DNA of 64,000 nucleotides from Ryuthela nishihirai (GCA_038380435.1 JAWZYU010000013.1:60662946-60726945); one strand, 5' to 3'; shown: positions 34,889 to 45,986, counted from the first letter of the stretch. Numbers and translations: made by a program. The notes: generated by a model from the letters alone, not told the origin.

Positions 34889-35195
34889 TAAGGAAGGTAT
34901 CACTGAATTTAAACATCGATAAATGTTAGAGGAAAAATTGTCTTGAGCCGGGTGAAATGCGAACCCACAACCTACTGATAACATGTCAGGTGTTCTGGAC
35001 CACTGAGCTACCGGCCGCCAATCAAGATCTCTACTAAATGATGCTATTAAATTTATAATTTGCTTTTAATTTCTAACTCATGACACGAATGTCATGAGTT
35101 AGAAATTATTAAAAGTTATTAACTAATTATTAAACAAGGACAAGCATGTCATGAAGATGGTAAGTATATTCTGAGTATACAGTTGGTTACACTGA
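34889..35195 (-). mobile_element. tRNA-like SINE, family C, with internal hairpin
   Basis: A 307-bp insertion in the RTE copy. The element's ATTATTATYCCT occurs on both sides (34877-34888 and 35198-35209), giving a target duplication of about 12-14 bp. On the minus strand (34945-35020) a tRNA-like head has GGTAGCTCAGTGGTCCAGAA and B box GTGGGTTCGCATTTC. At 35068-35107 lies a perfect 18-bp hairpin (AATTTCTAACTCATGACA, loop CGAA). Confidence 0.75.
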
Positions 35196-35955
35196 ATATT
35201 ATTATCCCTATTTTTAAAACAGGTGATCGTAGTTCCTGTGATAGCTATTGGCAATCTTGTGATAGCTATAGGAGTACCAGCCTACTTTCTATTCCAAATA
35301 AAACTCTCTGCATGATTGTATTTAATAGAATTAAGAACCTGGTTGATGGGCAATTGTGTGATGAGCAGGTGGATTCAGAAGTGGTAGGGGATATGTAGAT
35401 CAGATATTTTCACTCAGGCATATTCTTGAAAAATATTTAGTTTCAGAAACCTTTGGTTGCAAGTCTTCTTGATTTCAAAAAAGGCTCTTAACTCTAATGA
35501 TCACCATAATCTGTGGTTGATTGCGAGATCGTAAGACATACCAGACAAGTTAGTTAATCTAATGAAAGCTCTCTATAATAACACCGAGTCGTGTGTGAGA
35601 GTTGGTAAGGCTTGTAGCAATTGGTTTAACATTGCTTCTGGTGTTCGACAAGGGTGCATTTTGTCCCCTTTTAGTTTGGTTATTGATTATAAAAAATTCA
35701 CTGCAAGGGAAAGATTTTGACCTTAAATGATCTAGATATCTGAAAATGTCTTATTTGGATTGTGCTGATGATTTCGATCTTTTGAGAATTGATGTTGATA
35801 AAATCTTCCATTCCAGCTATTTATGAGACTAATGATAGATTAGGTTTGGTGATAAATATACTGTAGAGAGAACTCAAGTGATGAAAATTGGTCAGGCAGG
35901 CTGTGGTTCAATTAATCTGAATAGTTTCACAGTTTAATTATCTTGGAAACTACAA

Positions 35956-36444
35956 TTTCAATTTTTATTTTTTATTTTTAAAGGCTGAAATAAAAAAAAA
36001 TTTGATTATAATTTCAACCTTTGAATCAGTCTTTAGTAATTGAAATAAGCAGCACACAGCTTTTATATTTTGCGCATTCTCTTATTTTAAACATATTAAT
36101 GGCTCTTTGCATTTGTCATGATGCTACGCACAAAATCTTAGTTTCTGGTATTATTTCTAGTATTTTACGTTCCAAATAGTATTAACATTCAATTTTCTCA
36201 TAAAACGATTTTAATTAATATTATAGGAATATAATAAATGATTAGGATTATTCAGTTCAGTATATATGTTTTGTGATGGGTCTGAATTTCTTTTCCCCAA
36301 AGCGGGCTCAAGCTGGTGCGGATTCGAAAAACTGAGCCCGAAAATCATTTTCACTTCTCACTAAACGGTCTCCTTTGATGTTTTGCATATATTTCTGTAA
36401 CTTCCCAATCAAAAGTCATCATAATAACCTTTGCGTTTATGCAT
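35956..36444. other. AT-rich intronic DNA, nothing recognised
   Basis: No features supported. Confidence 0.5.
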
Positions 36445-36615
36445 GTGGTTGGAGGGTGTTATTTTGTAGCTCGCCAGACTAGTTTTCTGACATTCCCAGT
36501 CTCGAGTCCCGATTGTGATTTATTTCCGTTAACCCAAACATTGGTGTAGGCGAGAAAGGAAGCACCGATAGTCTCAGAAAAACTGCCGTCAGTCAGATGA
36601 GGCATTAGGTCGTCA
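36445..36615 (+). mobile_element. Diverged tRNA-like SINE related to family A
   Basis: The head has TTTGTAGCTCGCCAGACTAG and a B-box-like GTCTCGAGTCCCG. The body has TTATTTCCGTTAACCC, a GCACCGATAGTCTCAGAAA stretch and GTCAGTCAGATGAGGCATTA. This order parallels family A (ACCGATGG..TGGAAA, then GTCGGATGGGA). Confidence 0.55.
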
Positions 36616-36629
36616 CTCAGTGTTCAAGT

Positions 36630-37000
36630 TAAGTTGTTTACCTCTTGAGTGGCACTTTTTTTTTAACAAAATGGGGTAAATGACCGGGTCACAAGGACCC
36701 CGACGACTCAGAGAAGGTGGGGGAGATGGGTTCCATTGGTCAGCTCAGGAAACAGATTATAACCTCCCGTCAAGGCCATCCAGTGCTTTCTTTTAACGTG
36801 CACACGCTCTGGCTCTCCCGCACAGCGCCACGGCTTTGTTCCATCCGACGTACAGCGGCCTTTCCAAGCCTATGGGTTTCCCCTACTGATCGAGGACAGG
36901 GTGGGGAGTTTTACGGAGATAAATCTCAACGCTGGCCCACCTCGAATTGGGAACTGCAGATTACGAGTCTGGTACGCTATCGACTAATCCATTCCCGTCC
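36630..37000 (-). mobile_element. tRNA-derived SINE, family A, copy 4
   Basis: Antisense copy with the full order of landmarks, from the tail (GAGTGGCACTTTTTTTTTAA) through CAAGGACCCCGACGACTCAG and CTACTGATCGAGGACAGGG to the head (TTACGAGTCTGGTACGCTAT). A few deletions are present, for example in the B box. The flanks TGTTCAAG/TGTTCAG are a weak candidate duplication. Confidence 0.85.
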
Positions 37001-37054
37001 AATGTTCAGAAGAATCTTACAATGATGAGTGCATTGTAGGAGACGCGAGATGAT

Positions 37055-37195
37055 TTTAAAGAGATTTCTTCCTGTCTCCTAACGGTTCTCCAGTGGATCC
37101 CCTTCCGCTCCTCAATTCTGAACCCTTGTGGCCTGATCTTTAGCCAATTGTGTATACAAAAGCGCTGCTCAAAGGTGAAGCATTTCAGAACTGGC
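37055..37195 (+). mobile_element. tRNA-derived SINE, family A, 3' half
   Basis: Plus-strand fragment with CTGTCTCCTAACGGTTCTCC, AGTGGATCCCCTTCCGCTCC, TTGTGGCC and CAAAAGCGCTGCTCAAAGGT, matching the second half of family A. It lies tail to tail with copy 4 (head to head on the strand), about 55 bp apart. Confidence 0.75.
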
Positions 37196-37434
37196 ATAGG
37201 AATGATGAGCTACTTGTTTTCCGAATGACTACAAAATTCGGTATCTTCCATTCATATCTATTTATAGAATTCAATATTGGAAGGAGAAATTATAAAGATA
37301 ATAATAATGCCTTTACTTAAGCAAAAACACAATATTATTTAAATGGAAAATAAGAAGAATGAAATTTAGTGAATTATACATAATTATTTTATATACAATC
37401 AGTAGCATAGCAAGATTAACCACTGCTGACATTA

Positions 37435-38930
37435 AAAGTGCAACACCAGGAAAGACAAGATATATCAAAGCCATAGTGAAATACATAGCTTATATAGTGA
37501 ATACATAGTAATACATAGCTTATGTTAGAAGGATGTAGAAGTGAAATACATAGCTTATGTTACAAGGATCGAATGATTATAAATACAACTCAGACTTGTG
37601 GCATATAAAGAAATTAGTATCTTATGTAGCCACCATGAGCGGCAATAACCGCTGCTACACGGTCCAGCTTTCAGAGGATGAGACGTTGGATGTATGTTTG
37701 AAGAATGTCAGTCCATGCAGTTTCGATACTAGCCAAAGTTCATCTGTTGTAGCAGCTGCTAGTGTCTGGTGTGTTAGTCGTCATGAGATCATGGACCAGA
37801 CATGTTTAATTGGGGACAGATCCGGGGACAGTAAAGGCATAAGCATCACATGGTGGCTATCCAGGAATTGTTGGATGATGGATTTTATTTACCAACATTT
37901 ACCAACAGGATAATGCCCGATCACATTGGTTGGGCATTGTCCTGTTGGTAAATGGCACCAGAGAGCCCCTGAAGATAAGGTACGACCACAGGCTCCAACA
38001 CCTCAAGAAATGTATTTTTCATGCTCAGTGATGTAACGCTAGCTGTTCAATGTACCGGTAATGCGGACGGCAGTTTTACGACACATGTACTTGAGTGGAG
38101 TCCAATGGCACCCCATCCATAACACCAGGGGCCAGACCTGTATGGTGCTGCATCATGCATGTCTCACTGAGCCTATCGCCGTGGTACCACCAGATACGAA
38201 TTCGTCCATCATAGTACTGCACATTGAAGCGGGATTCGTCTGAAAAGATGATGCGATGCCATTCGCACATCCATGCACGACGTTATTGGCACCATTGCAG
38301 TCGCATACGCCTGTGTTATAGAGTCAATGGTAGCCGAAGCAATGACCGCCTAGCAAAGATACCCCAATGCTGCAGACGAAGTCGAACCGTACATGCTTAC
38401 ACAGGTTGATGTGCAACACATCCTAACTGTTGAGCTAAGGTGTTTGATGTGGTTGTACGATCATTCATAGCCATGCGCACGAGGTATCTGTCGTCTAGTT
38501 TATTTGTGCGACAGGGCCGTTGAGATCGCTCACGTCGGTGAGTTCGTTCCTTCTCTATCCACTGACGTCATATTCTCCTCACTGTGGCAGCATTCCGTCC
38601 AACACGAGCATCGATGTCTCGGTACGATAATCCGCCTTCCCGTATTCCCACAATTCTCCCTTGATCAAAGTCGGAAACCTGGTCGTATGGATGCCGTGTT
38701 CTATGTCGGGGAGTACTTGATCCTTTAGTGTGCAAGAACTGCCAGCAAACACAATTCCAGTGCTTTACACCGGCTCTTTGTAATCTCCACTTATACCACT
38801 TTCAGGCGACGTTACTGTCACACATGATGTGCGTATGTGCTGCGCTTTGAATATTTACATGTTCTTCCATGGGCTACCCATCTTATATATTTCGGGACAA
38901 TCTGATGAGTTCTTCCTGGTGTTGCACTTT
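37435..38930 (-). mobile_element. Tc1-like transposon with both ends
   Basis: About 1.5 kb with perfect termini (AAAGTGCAACACCAGGA at the left, its complement at the right), each beside TA (37433-37434 and 38931-38932). Minus-strand transposase pieces include CEWHRIIFSDESRFNVQYYD with the first catalytic Asp (38076-38270), and WWYHGDRLSETCMMQHHTGL. The other parts are frame-broken. A 23-bp hairpin at 37896-37954 seems to be a local inverted duplication. It is dead as a coding unit, but its ends look usable in trans. Confidence 0.9.
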
Positions 38931-38994
38931 TAACGGCCAGCAGTATAGTTCTAATTATTAGGTTTCTCAAAAATTTGGTTAACATTTTTATTAA

Positions 38995-39165
38995 TGCAAG
39001 TTAATGAACAAATAAATAAAACACCTCTTAAGCAGATGATTGCCATATAAATCTTACAGGAGCCTGTCAGCATAATATCCTTGTTTTTTATGCAAGGCTT
39101 GAACCAGTTTCCTAAGATCAATAGCCAAGCAAGCTAACCATTCGGCCACCGGGACGCTGAAGAAT
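38995..39165 (-). mobile_element. tRNA-Ser-like SINE, family B
   Basis: On the minus strand: GTCCCGGTGGCCGAATGGTT, a TTGGCTATTGATCTTAGG anticodon region (TGA), B box GGTTCAAGCC, CAGGCTCCTGTAAGATTTA, and an end GGTGTTTTATTTATTTG. Same order as at 29285 and 34352. Confidence 0.75.
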
Positions 39166-39262
39166 AAATGATTTCTTAAAAATACATTGAGGGGGAGACT
39201 GCACCCTCAGTCCCCTTCCCCTCTTTTGTTACTATGAGATAACTCACATTTGCTTAAACAGG

Positions 39263-39489
39263 TAAAGTCGCTCAAAAAAGCTCAAAAAAGTATCCGAAGG
39301 CTATGGTTGATTACAGAATTCAGAAAAGATATCTGGCAACGATTTTTTTTGGAATTAGTTTTCTGGCAACCTTCGTGTGCAGTACACGAAGGTTCCCAGA
39401 TCACTAATTTCTAAAAAAATCATTGCCAGATATTTTTTCTGAATTCTGCATTCAACCATGGCGTTCGGATACTTTTTTGAGCTACTGTA
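39263..39489. repeat. Palindromic MITE, copy 2
   Basis: About 227 bp with the same palindromic plan as 8712-8927, turning at GTGTGCAGTACAC near 39380. Its left end has a duplicated GCTCAAAAAA step, which makes the left arm longer. It ends GAGCTACTGTA. The two copies differ by scattered substitutions. Confidence 0.85.
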
Positions 39490-40977
39490 TTGGACAAAAA
39501 ATGGAAATAGTTCTTGTTATTTCAATAGATAATCACATTCAATAACTTCTTCAATATAATTTTTAGTGAAATATATGTCTAAAGATAAATTAAAGACCTC
39601 AATCAAATCTGTCTAAATCCAGATTTTAAACAACATTTTTTTAATATTCTAAGAGTTATAAACGCTGAAATATTTACGAGGCTACAAAAAAAATTGACCT
39701 TAAATTTTAATTAACGTATTATAACAAGTTAAGTGATCAGTAACGGGTGCAATGCACCCTGCACTCTACTAGTGTCAATTATGATCTCTGATCTCTTAAC
39801 GGTCTGCAAATAGTAGCTAGGTAGTCACTGGAAGGAGAGCTATGCACCAATCCCCTGTGATGATCAATAGAACCGGCCAGGCCTAGCACCTAATGTCCGA
39901 CCCCGCCTTCTCGTGGTGCAGACCGTTAGTACCTTTCAAAAGAGATACTCTCTTGTGGAAGTGAACGGAAGTAGAGGGCTGCCAGATAGTGTGGCCTACT
40001 GATCTGGACAACTATGGCTACTTTTCTTTTTTTTCTACCCTACTGAGGAGTGGTCAACCACACAGGGTCCTGGTACTGACCATATATAGACCCACTGGAC
40101 TGGACAGATATATGGCTCTGAGCTTGATTATGGATCTTGATTTTGCTGCACTGGTGGGCTTCTGTGGAGGGAAAATCTTCCGCTGTGTTTTCTGTTTGTT
40201 TGTGGGTTGACAGCCCCAAGTGAATAGATTCACAGGATATGTTTATCAGCTGATGGATAATCCTGAGCAGAGGTCATCGCAGGCACCTGAACTCTTTGCT
40301 TCTATTGGCATCGTCAAATTCTACATTGGAGAAGTCTTCCATTGTAGATGACTTCAGCCTTTAGTGGTAGGGGAACGGGTCTTTGCCCCATGTCTGCGAT
40401 TAGGGGGCTGTTTGATATTGTCGGCATTTCCTCTCTGAATAAACATAGTTTCTTTAAACATCCCACTAACCATTTTTCTCTCAATAGGTAGTTGGAATGT
40501 GAGGATTCTGCACAGAGATTTTCTCTTGATGTCCTCACACAAGAATTCCACCGTTATAATTTAGATATTCTCTGCTTGCAAGAGACCAGACGACAGATAA
40601 AGGTCAGATTCTTAAAAATAATCTTAAATTTCTCTTTTCAGGGAGGAACCGACAATAAGCATCACCAAGGAAAGCGTGGGTCTGCTTCTCAGCAGACACG
40701 CTAGTGATGCTCTTCTTGGATATGAGTGCATTAATGAAAGGTTTCTTACAGCAAATTTTCAGACAAGCGTTAAAGACTTGAATGTTATCTGCTGTTATGC
40801 CCCCACTGAGGATGCTGATGACGATCAGAAGGATAGGTTTTACGGACAACTTCAGGATATTTTGAATTCTGTCAAGAAATGAGATATTACCCTTGTTCTA
40901 GGTGACTTCAATGCCAAAGTTGGTACTAACTCTGGACTTTGGGGAGGAGTAGTAGGCCCTTTTGTTATTGGTAGCTG

Positions 40978-41557
40978 TGTTCTGCGTGAATTTGCATAGT
41001 TCGCACAGAATGGTATTCATGTTCCAGACTGCAGTTTCCTTTCCATCGGAGCGGCGCCATACGAGGGATTATCTCGAAGGACCATTCCATTGATGCGCCG
41101 CCTAGCTAAGCCGACCACTTACCTGTTGGCAGCCAGCGTAATCTCGGGCAACGGTTACAAAGGGAAGCGTCCACGCCTCAGCGATACTCCTTTGAAAGAA
41201 AGAAGTATGACGCCAGAACTGCTCCTGTCTGACAGCCCTGAGAGAGAATTCCACCTGGCTCACGGCACAGCGTACTCGTGAAGGACAGTCACGTGGCTGT
41301 GGCCAAGGACATGGACTCTGGAAGTTTCTAATTTTCGTCCGGCACCCTATCGCACCCCCCTTGGGGGAGAGTTGAGAGAGCCAATTAGAATGCTCCACGA
41401 TAGCAATCCTTGGTGACTATGAGGTGAGAGAGGATAGTTTTTGAGTCTTCTTCCTCTGGTGATGACTGAGAGAGGAGGGTAGATAGTTGGCTTACGATGG
41501 ACTCGTAAAAGTGTATCTTAGTAGAGAATGGGGCAGTTGAAGTAAAACGATGTCATA
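40978..41557 (+). repeat. Left terminal repeat of the nested LTR element
   Basis: Starts TGTTCTGCGTGAATTTGC. The first 35 bases form a hairpin, TTCTGCG pairing with CGCACAGAA. Shared landmarks with the right repeat: CAGACTGCAG.TTCCTTTCC, GCGTAATCTCGGGCAACGG, CTGACAGCCCTGAGAGAGAA, GAAGTTTCTAATTTTCGTCC. Similarity stops at AAAACGATGT. It is less AT-rich than its surroundings. Confidence 0.85.
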
Positions 41558-41983
41558 TTGGTTATTGCGGATGTGTGTGAATTCATTTGCTTGTGAAAGG
41601 AAAATTGAAATTTCCTTTAACATAATAATTAATTTGTGTTGAAAAGAGTTAGTTTGGCTTCGGAGTGTGTAAGCCGTAAAGAATTAGTAATTTGGATATG
41701 TTCAGTATATTTGTAAAGCAGGTTGAATGGTTGATAAGTTGTATTTTTAGTGATGTGTTACTGGAATAGTGACATTTACATGTGTGAAGTCGAGTTAGAG
41801 AAAAAATATAAACACTCTCTACAATGGTTTAATATGCACTGCTACGTTGTAGATATTGATATTTGATGATTTTATAAGTTTCCTGATGAGTTAATCGGTT
41901 AAACGGTGTTAAGAATTAGTGCTAAGAGTATAAAATAGTGAAGTCCTTTGTAGTGAAATTTTGCACGAAAGTGATCACAGCCC

Positions 41984-42053
41984 AGTAGTTCAATTGGATA
42001 GAGCAGCTGACCCACAATCAGCAGGTGTGGGTTCGGATCCCACCTGGACATAC
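41984..42053 (+). tRNA. tRNA-like sequence (possible tRNA or tRNA pseudogene)
   Basis: About 70 nt that fold as a cloverleaf: D-arm with TAGTTCAATTGGATAGAGCA, a perfect 5-bp anticodon stem GCTGA/TCAGC with loop CCCACAA, and a perfect T-arm GTGGG-TTCGGAT-CCCAC. The acceptor stem pairs only about five of seven. The base before the anticodon is C instead of the invariant U, so the apparent CAC (Val) anticodon is doubtful. It lies inside the LTR element, so it is more likely a captured or SINE-derived copy than a working gene. Confidence 0.5.
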
Positions 42054-42494
42054 CAGCTTTTTTAATTCACTACACTGCTTGTGTGTCATACTTTTTTTGC
42101 GAAAGGGGTATCGCAGATAGTTGGTACTGATAGAGTTCAGTGATTTTTATGTGTGTAATTAAAGTTAAGAATTTTGAGTTAAATTAAGTAGCCATTTAAT
42201 AAAGTTTTGTTTGTGAAGTGAGTGAGGTATCAAGACTGTAGTTTGAGATATTAAGATTGCATTTTGAGAGGTTTACGAGATATTCAGAAGATTTTGTGAA
42301 GTATTGGTGGAAAAGTTTAGACATTGAGTGAGAAATATTGTGTTAAGGTGCTATTGAGCAAAAGTATATTGCAATGAGATTGAGTGATGGTAGATAAGAG
42401 TGTATCGCATAGATTAGTTTGTATTTAAATATATATCTGTTGGTAGTATATTTTAAAGAAAAATTTAAAATGGCACATAGAATATTGTATACGA

Positions 42495-43108
42495 ATGCAC
42501 CCAGCACTGATTGGTATCCACAGCATAAGAACCGTAGCAAACTCATTCGGTAGGAGTGCTAGGCATCATCAGAAGGAATGTTTCAAGTGTGAGAATTTTG
42601 CCCGAGACTGCACCAAGAGGAAGAATTTAAATTTTAAGCATTACAGATATATGGTCCCGATAGTTACACAGAGCACTGTCCTCCACACCCTGCCTACACA
42701 GGACAAAAACAGGCTTTTATTAATCCATTAATAATTTCGAAATCTGAAACTTTGGCATTTTGCGCTTCAGAACATTTATACTGCTACAACCTTGAGAGAC
42801 GCCAGCATGAAGAAGCCCCTTTAGTTTATTTAATTAAGAAAACCCCATTGTATCAAACTTTGGAAGCTGAGCTAGGACCACCCCCCATGCATTGGAATAA
42901 AGCAGAAAACACCGACGTCCTTCGATTGGTGGCAACCGTTTTTACCCCTCTAGGGTTAGAGCAAGATGAGGAAATGCGCAATTCAGTGGAAATTCTGTTC
43001 GACATTAAAGGACTCAGGGATGCTATTTTTGAAGTTTTAAAGAAGCAAAGATTAGCTCGGGAGAGGGAGGCGAAACAGGAGAAATTGAGAAGTAAGGATA
43101 GGAATTGA
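42495..43108 (+). pseudogene. Gag-like frames of the nested LTR element
   Basis: The first frame (42495-42731) has ECFKCENFARDCTKRK, which looks like a gag zinc knuckle that has lost its central residues (the normal spacing is C-2-C-4-H-4-C). It then stops. A second frame, shifted by one and readable from about 42659 through 43108, continues with TLEAELGPPPMHWN, VATVFTPLGLEQDEEMRNSV and a basic, coiled-coil-like end (KKQRLAREREAKQEKLRS). The start codon of the second piece is unclear. It may be nucleocapsid-like, but the family is unrecognised. Confidence 0.45.
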
Positions 43109-43144
43109 ACCCCCGGAGAGAAGCCGTTAGAGAGCGAAGTAAAA

Positions 43145-43777
43145 TTGTCTGTACTAAAATCTTGCAGTAATGAAGAGGATATAGATAGGGATAGGAAGAG
43201 TTTGGAGGTACTGGATAATTCTATGAAGGTAGATAGCCAAGTGAGCAAAGGACAGAATAATGGGAAGATAGAAGAAATAGTTGAAGAGCAAGTGATTGCA
43301 TTAGATGTGAAACCGTTATTAGAATTGGAAGAGTTAGTGCCCCTCCCCGAAGCAGAATTTGTTATATGTGATTACCACCCTGAGACACAAATTGATACAG
43401 AGGAAGTTAGCCTGACAGAAGAAGAGAGTCTGACAGATGTAGATTTAGTGCCCCCTCCCGAAGCCGGAAATGAAATAACAGATTTTGTCGCATATGACTG
43501 TAGCCCTCTAATCCGAACGGACACAGATGAAGCTAACCCGGACACACATGCAGCAGACAGCAGCACGGAAGAAAATACATTGATTATTTGCAGCCCCTCT
43601 TGGAAAAAAGACCCCCCCGAAGTGCCAGTCAACGCTCTGCAGCCAGACGTAGAATTCACAACCTCCCTTTCGTGTTTTCTTGCTGCAGCGAAAATCCTCA
43701 CCTGCTGTGCGGACAGATTGGTTGAAGAATCAGCGCCACTAAAGGTTCGAGTTTGTCATGCGAGAAATCGTAGCTAA
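43145..43777 (+). CDS. Acidic hypothetical ORF in the nested LTR element
   Basis: An open frame of 210 codons (start uncertain), highly acidic. It contains two related blocks, LVPLPEAEFVICDYHPETQI followed by DTEEVSLTEEE, and LVPPPEAGNEITDFVAYDCS followed by TDTDEANPDT. This suggests an internal duplication. No known family was recognised, and there are no membrane segments or catalytic motif. It follows the gag-like frames by 36 bp. Confidence 0.4.
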   Translation: MSVLKSCSNEEDIDRDRKSLEVLDNSMKVDSQVSKGQNNGKIEEIVEEQVIALDVKPLLELEELVPLPEAEFVICDYHPETQIDTEEVSLTEEESLTDVDLVPPPEAGNEITDFVAYDCSPLIRTDTDEANPDTHAADSSTEENTLIICSPSWKKDPPEVPVNALQPDVEFTTSLSCFLAAAKILTCCADRLVEESAPLKVRVCHARNRS

Positions 43778-43959
43778 TCCGCGATAAATCCTGTAATCCG
43801 CGCGCTAATCTTAGAGTAACGCCACCCACGCACACAAGATTAACGAATCACTTAGTAGCAACTACTGGAACCGGTAGCCACACCGAGAGAGATCAGCCGC
43901 TAGCTCAGCCAGCCCTAATTAACCCTCCTAGCTGCCGATTAACAGAGAAACATAGCCAA

Positions 43960-44029
43960 GGTATATTGATGATTAGCACACAGGTATATTGATGATTAGC
44001 ACACAGGTATATTGATGATTGACAAATAG
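43960..44029. repeat. 23-bp tandem repeat, three units
   Basis: Three copies of GTATATTGATGATTAGCACACAG-type sequence start at 43961, 43984 and 44007 (exact 23-bp period). The last is incomplete. It is inside the LTR element. Confidence 0.9.
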
Positions 44030-44076
44030 AGTACAGAAGGGTAGTTTGAATATGCTAAAGATCGAAGTAAAGAAAC

Positions 44077-44349
44077 ATGTTATGTCTGTGTTATAAGAAG
44101 GATCCAGAGAAGCGATTATTTGGCAAGGGCTTTATTGTGAGAAGAGTTCGGAAGAAATTTAGAAATAGATTGAAATTAAGTAGAGTATCTAAATGTAGAT
44201 TTTGCAAGGAAGAGAGCGCTGTTAATTCACACAAAAAAAGCTCCAGAAAGGTCAGGTACACTCAAGTAGTGAGATTAAGTAAATTAATTAAGCAATGGAA
44301 GACAAGAAAAAAAAAGTGTAGAGTTATCACTTTGGGTGTCCATACATAA
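44077..44349 (+). CDS. Small basic hypothetical ORF in the nested LTR element
   Basis: About 90 codons, very rich in Lys and Arg, with a possible C-x2-C pair (SKCRFCKEES). The start is uncertain. It could be the tail of a nucleocapsid or a chance frame. Confidence 0.25.
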   Translation: MLCLCYKKDPEKRLFGKGFIVRRVRKKFRNRLKLSRVSKCRFCKEESAVNSHKKSSRKVRYTQVVRLSKLIKQWKTRKKKCRVITLGVHT

Positions 44350-45986
44350 GTTCAATCGGATCTGCCACTTTAGTATATGCTAAAATTTTGTTGTTTATTA
44401 TGTGGAAGAATAGTCAAAGATGTCTTAGGAACTATTAGATTAACCAGTACGTAGTTGTAAAAAAAGAGAGATGTGTATTTTCAATTTTATTGTTTAATTA
44501 TATGATTCTTTTGTTTATTGTCAAATTTTGTCACTAAAGTTAGTGTTCTAAAAACATAATACTTTTTATTACTGATTGGATGCTGTTATACTGAATTAAT
44601 TTAGTTAAGGAAGATGATGAATTTTTTTATTTTACTTAAGTATTGTCATGATCTATGTTTTAAATTCATTTTATGGGTTCTATTTTGTGAAAATTCAACT
44701 GTCATGTAGTAAAAGTTTAGTAAAAGTAATACCACAGTTTATGCCATTTTTTGTTCATTTGACATAAACGTTAAAAAATTATGGTGGAATAGATTTCAGT
44801 TGTAAGAGCTCACAACCCAGAGAATATTTCTCCACATGGGCTTGTAAAGCGTGTATTAGGGAATTATTAAGCATACATTATTATAATTAAGAGCAAGAAA
44901 TATTTTAGTGTCTTGGATGGCTGTGTTTTGATCTGAAATAATAAGCAATATAATCACCTGAGTTTGTTGGTAGCAGTTATCGGTGTTTGTCAACACGACA
45001 CACCCCTTTTTCATAATACCCACTGCAGGGCAGTCGGGGTAAACAAACATGACTGTCACGTGATGGCTGCATCGTGCTTACTAGGAAGCCAAACAGATTG
45101 GCTTCGAACAGAGTCGAGGGTGGGGGTAAATCGGATTATGTACTGTTGTGAAGATTAGAGAAGAGTATCTTGACTATGGCTAAGAATTTATTCTGTAACA
45201 CAGATGGTTAATTAACGAAATGAGATAAGCTGCCAGGTCCGTTCGATTGAGTGTTATTTTGATAGTTTGTGTGTAGGTTACTGCCACTTTTTAGTCATGA
45301 GAATTTTGCCACGTAAGCGTAACTGTTGTAAATACAGTCACATTCTTTGTTCGCATGTGTAATTGATGAAGCCGCAGGACCAGTGCGTGGTTGCTTGAAC
45401 GACGATTGATGTGAGTTATATTTTGAATTTTTTTTGTTTATTGTGGACTTAGCAGAATAATAACTTCCCGTGAACTTGTTATGTGAAAATGAGTTTTGTT
45501 TTATGTCAGTGGTTAAGAACGGATACTTACAGTTTTTCTTTCTTGTTTTATATTTCATGTTCATCTTGCTGAACCGGAGTTTGACTGCTTTAGGCAGCCC
45601 GAGAGAAATCATCGCAGCTCAGGACGTGCAGGGTCCTAAGAGCTGTAGGCTGTGCCACCAATTTTTGACTCAAACTAGGATGAAAATTTAGTGACTCGAA
45701 CTTGAACCCTCAGTGATTTCTTTTCAGCGACAATGGGACTTTATGTGACGAACTTCTTCGTCATTATGGACTGCCTTCAGTGTGTGGACATTTCAGCTAA
45801 GGGACTGTACAACTTTAAATGAGTGAAAAATTCTGGAACTATATAATTTTCAAAAACTTTGGGACTGTTACATGAATTTTCAGCAGATAACCCATGAGGG
45901 CATGGGTAGTGTACCACGGTTACATAGTGAAGGTGCTCTCACTACGATTTCTCTCACTCTCCCCCCCCCCCCGTAGTGGATAGGGC
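44350..45986. other. Non-coding interior of the nested LTR element
   Basis: No pol-type frames were recognised on either strand. A C-run lies at 45959-45972 just before the right repeat. No clear polypurine tract is seen, apart from a short GTAGTGGATAGGG next to the repeat. Confidence 0.5.

Larger units (their letters stand above)
33600..35955 (+). mobile_element. RTE-like non-LTR copy, 5'- and 3'-truncated, twice interrupted
   Basis: Plus-strand relic from the end of the endonuclease (WVSPDGLHKNMIDYISINSK, 33609 on), through the linker (DPVRAKTYYDRLLSHYDSHG) and the RT blocks (SKFKLHKSPGVDEIIIEMLR at 34735-34800; RIKNLVDGQLCDEQ; GVRQGCILSP near 35640-35670; a CADD version of the YADD box near 35763). 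It ends at a FNYLG block near 35955. A 33-bp stretch is duplicated at 34263-34319. SINEs interrupt it at 34352 and 34889. It has many stops. Confidence 0.9.

Noticed and set aside
41090..41281. Open frame MMRRLAKPTTYLLAASVI.. at the left repeat, repeated at 46099-46413
   Set aside because: It exists only because the terminal repeat occurs twice. The two copies diverge by frameshift after about 60 codons and show no protein family, so I treat it as LTR sequence.
42853..43248. 131-codon minus-strand frame opposite the gag-like frames
   Set aside because: Ser/Leu-rich mirror of the acidic and coiled-coil coding strand; no independent signal.
43960..44029. Possible iteron/origin from the 23-bp direct repeats
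   Set aside because: Only three units, no replication gene, and located in a nuclear retroelement.
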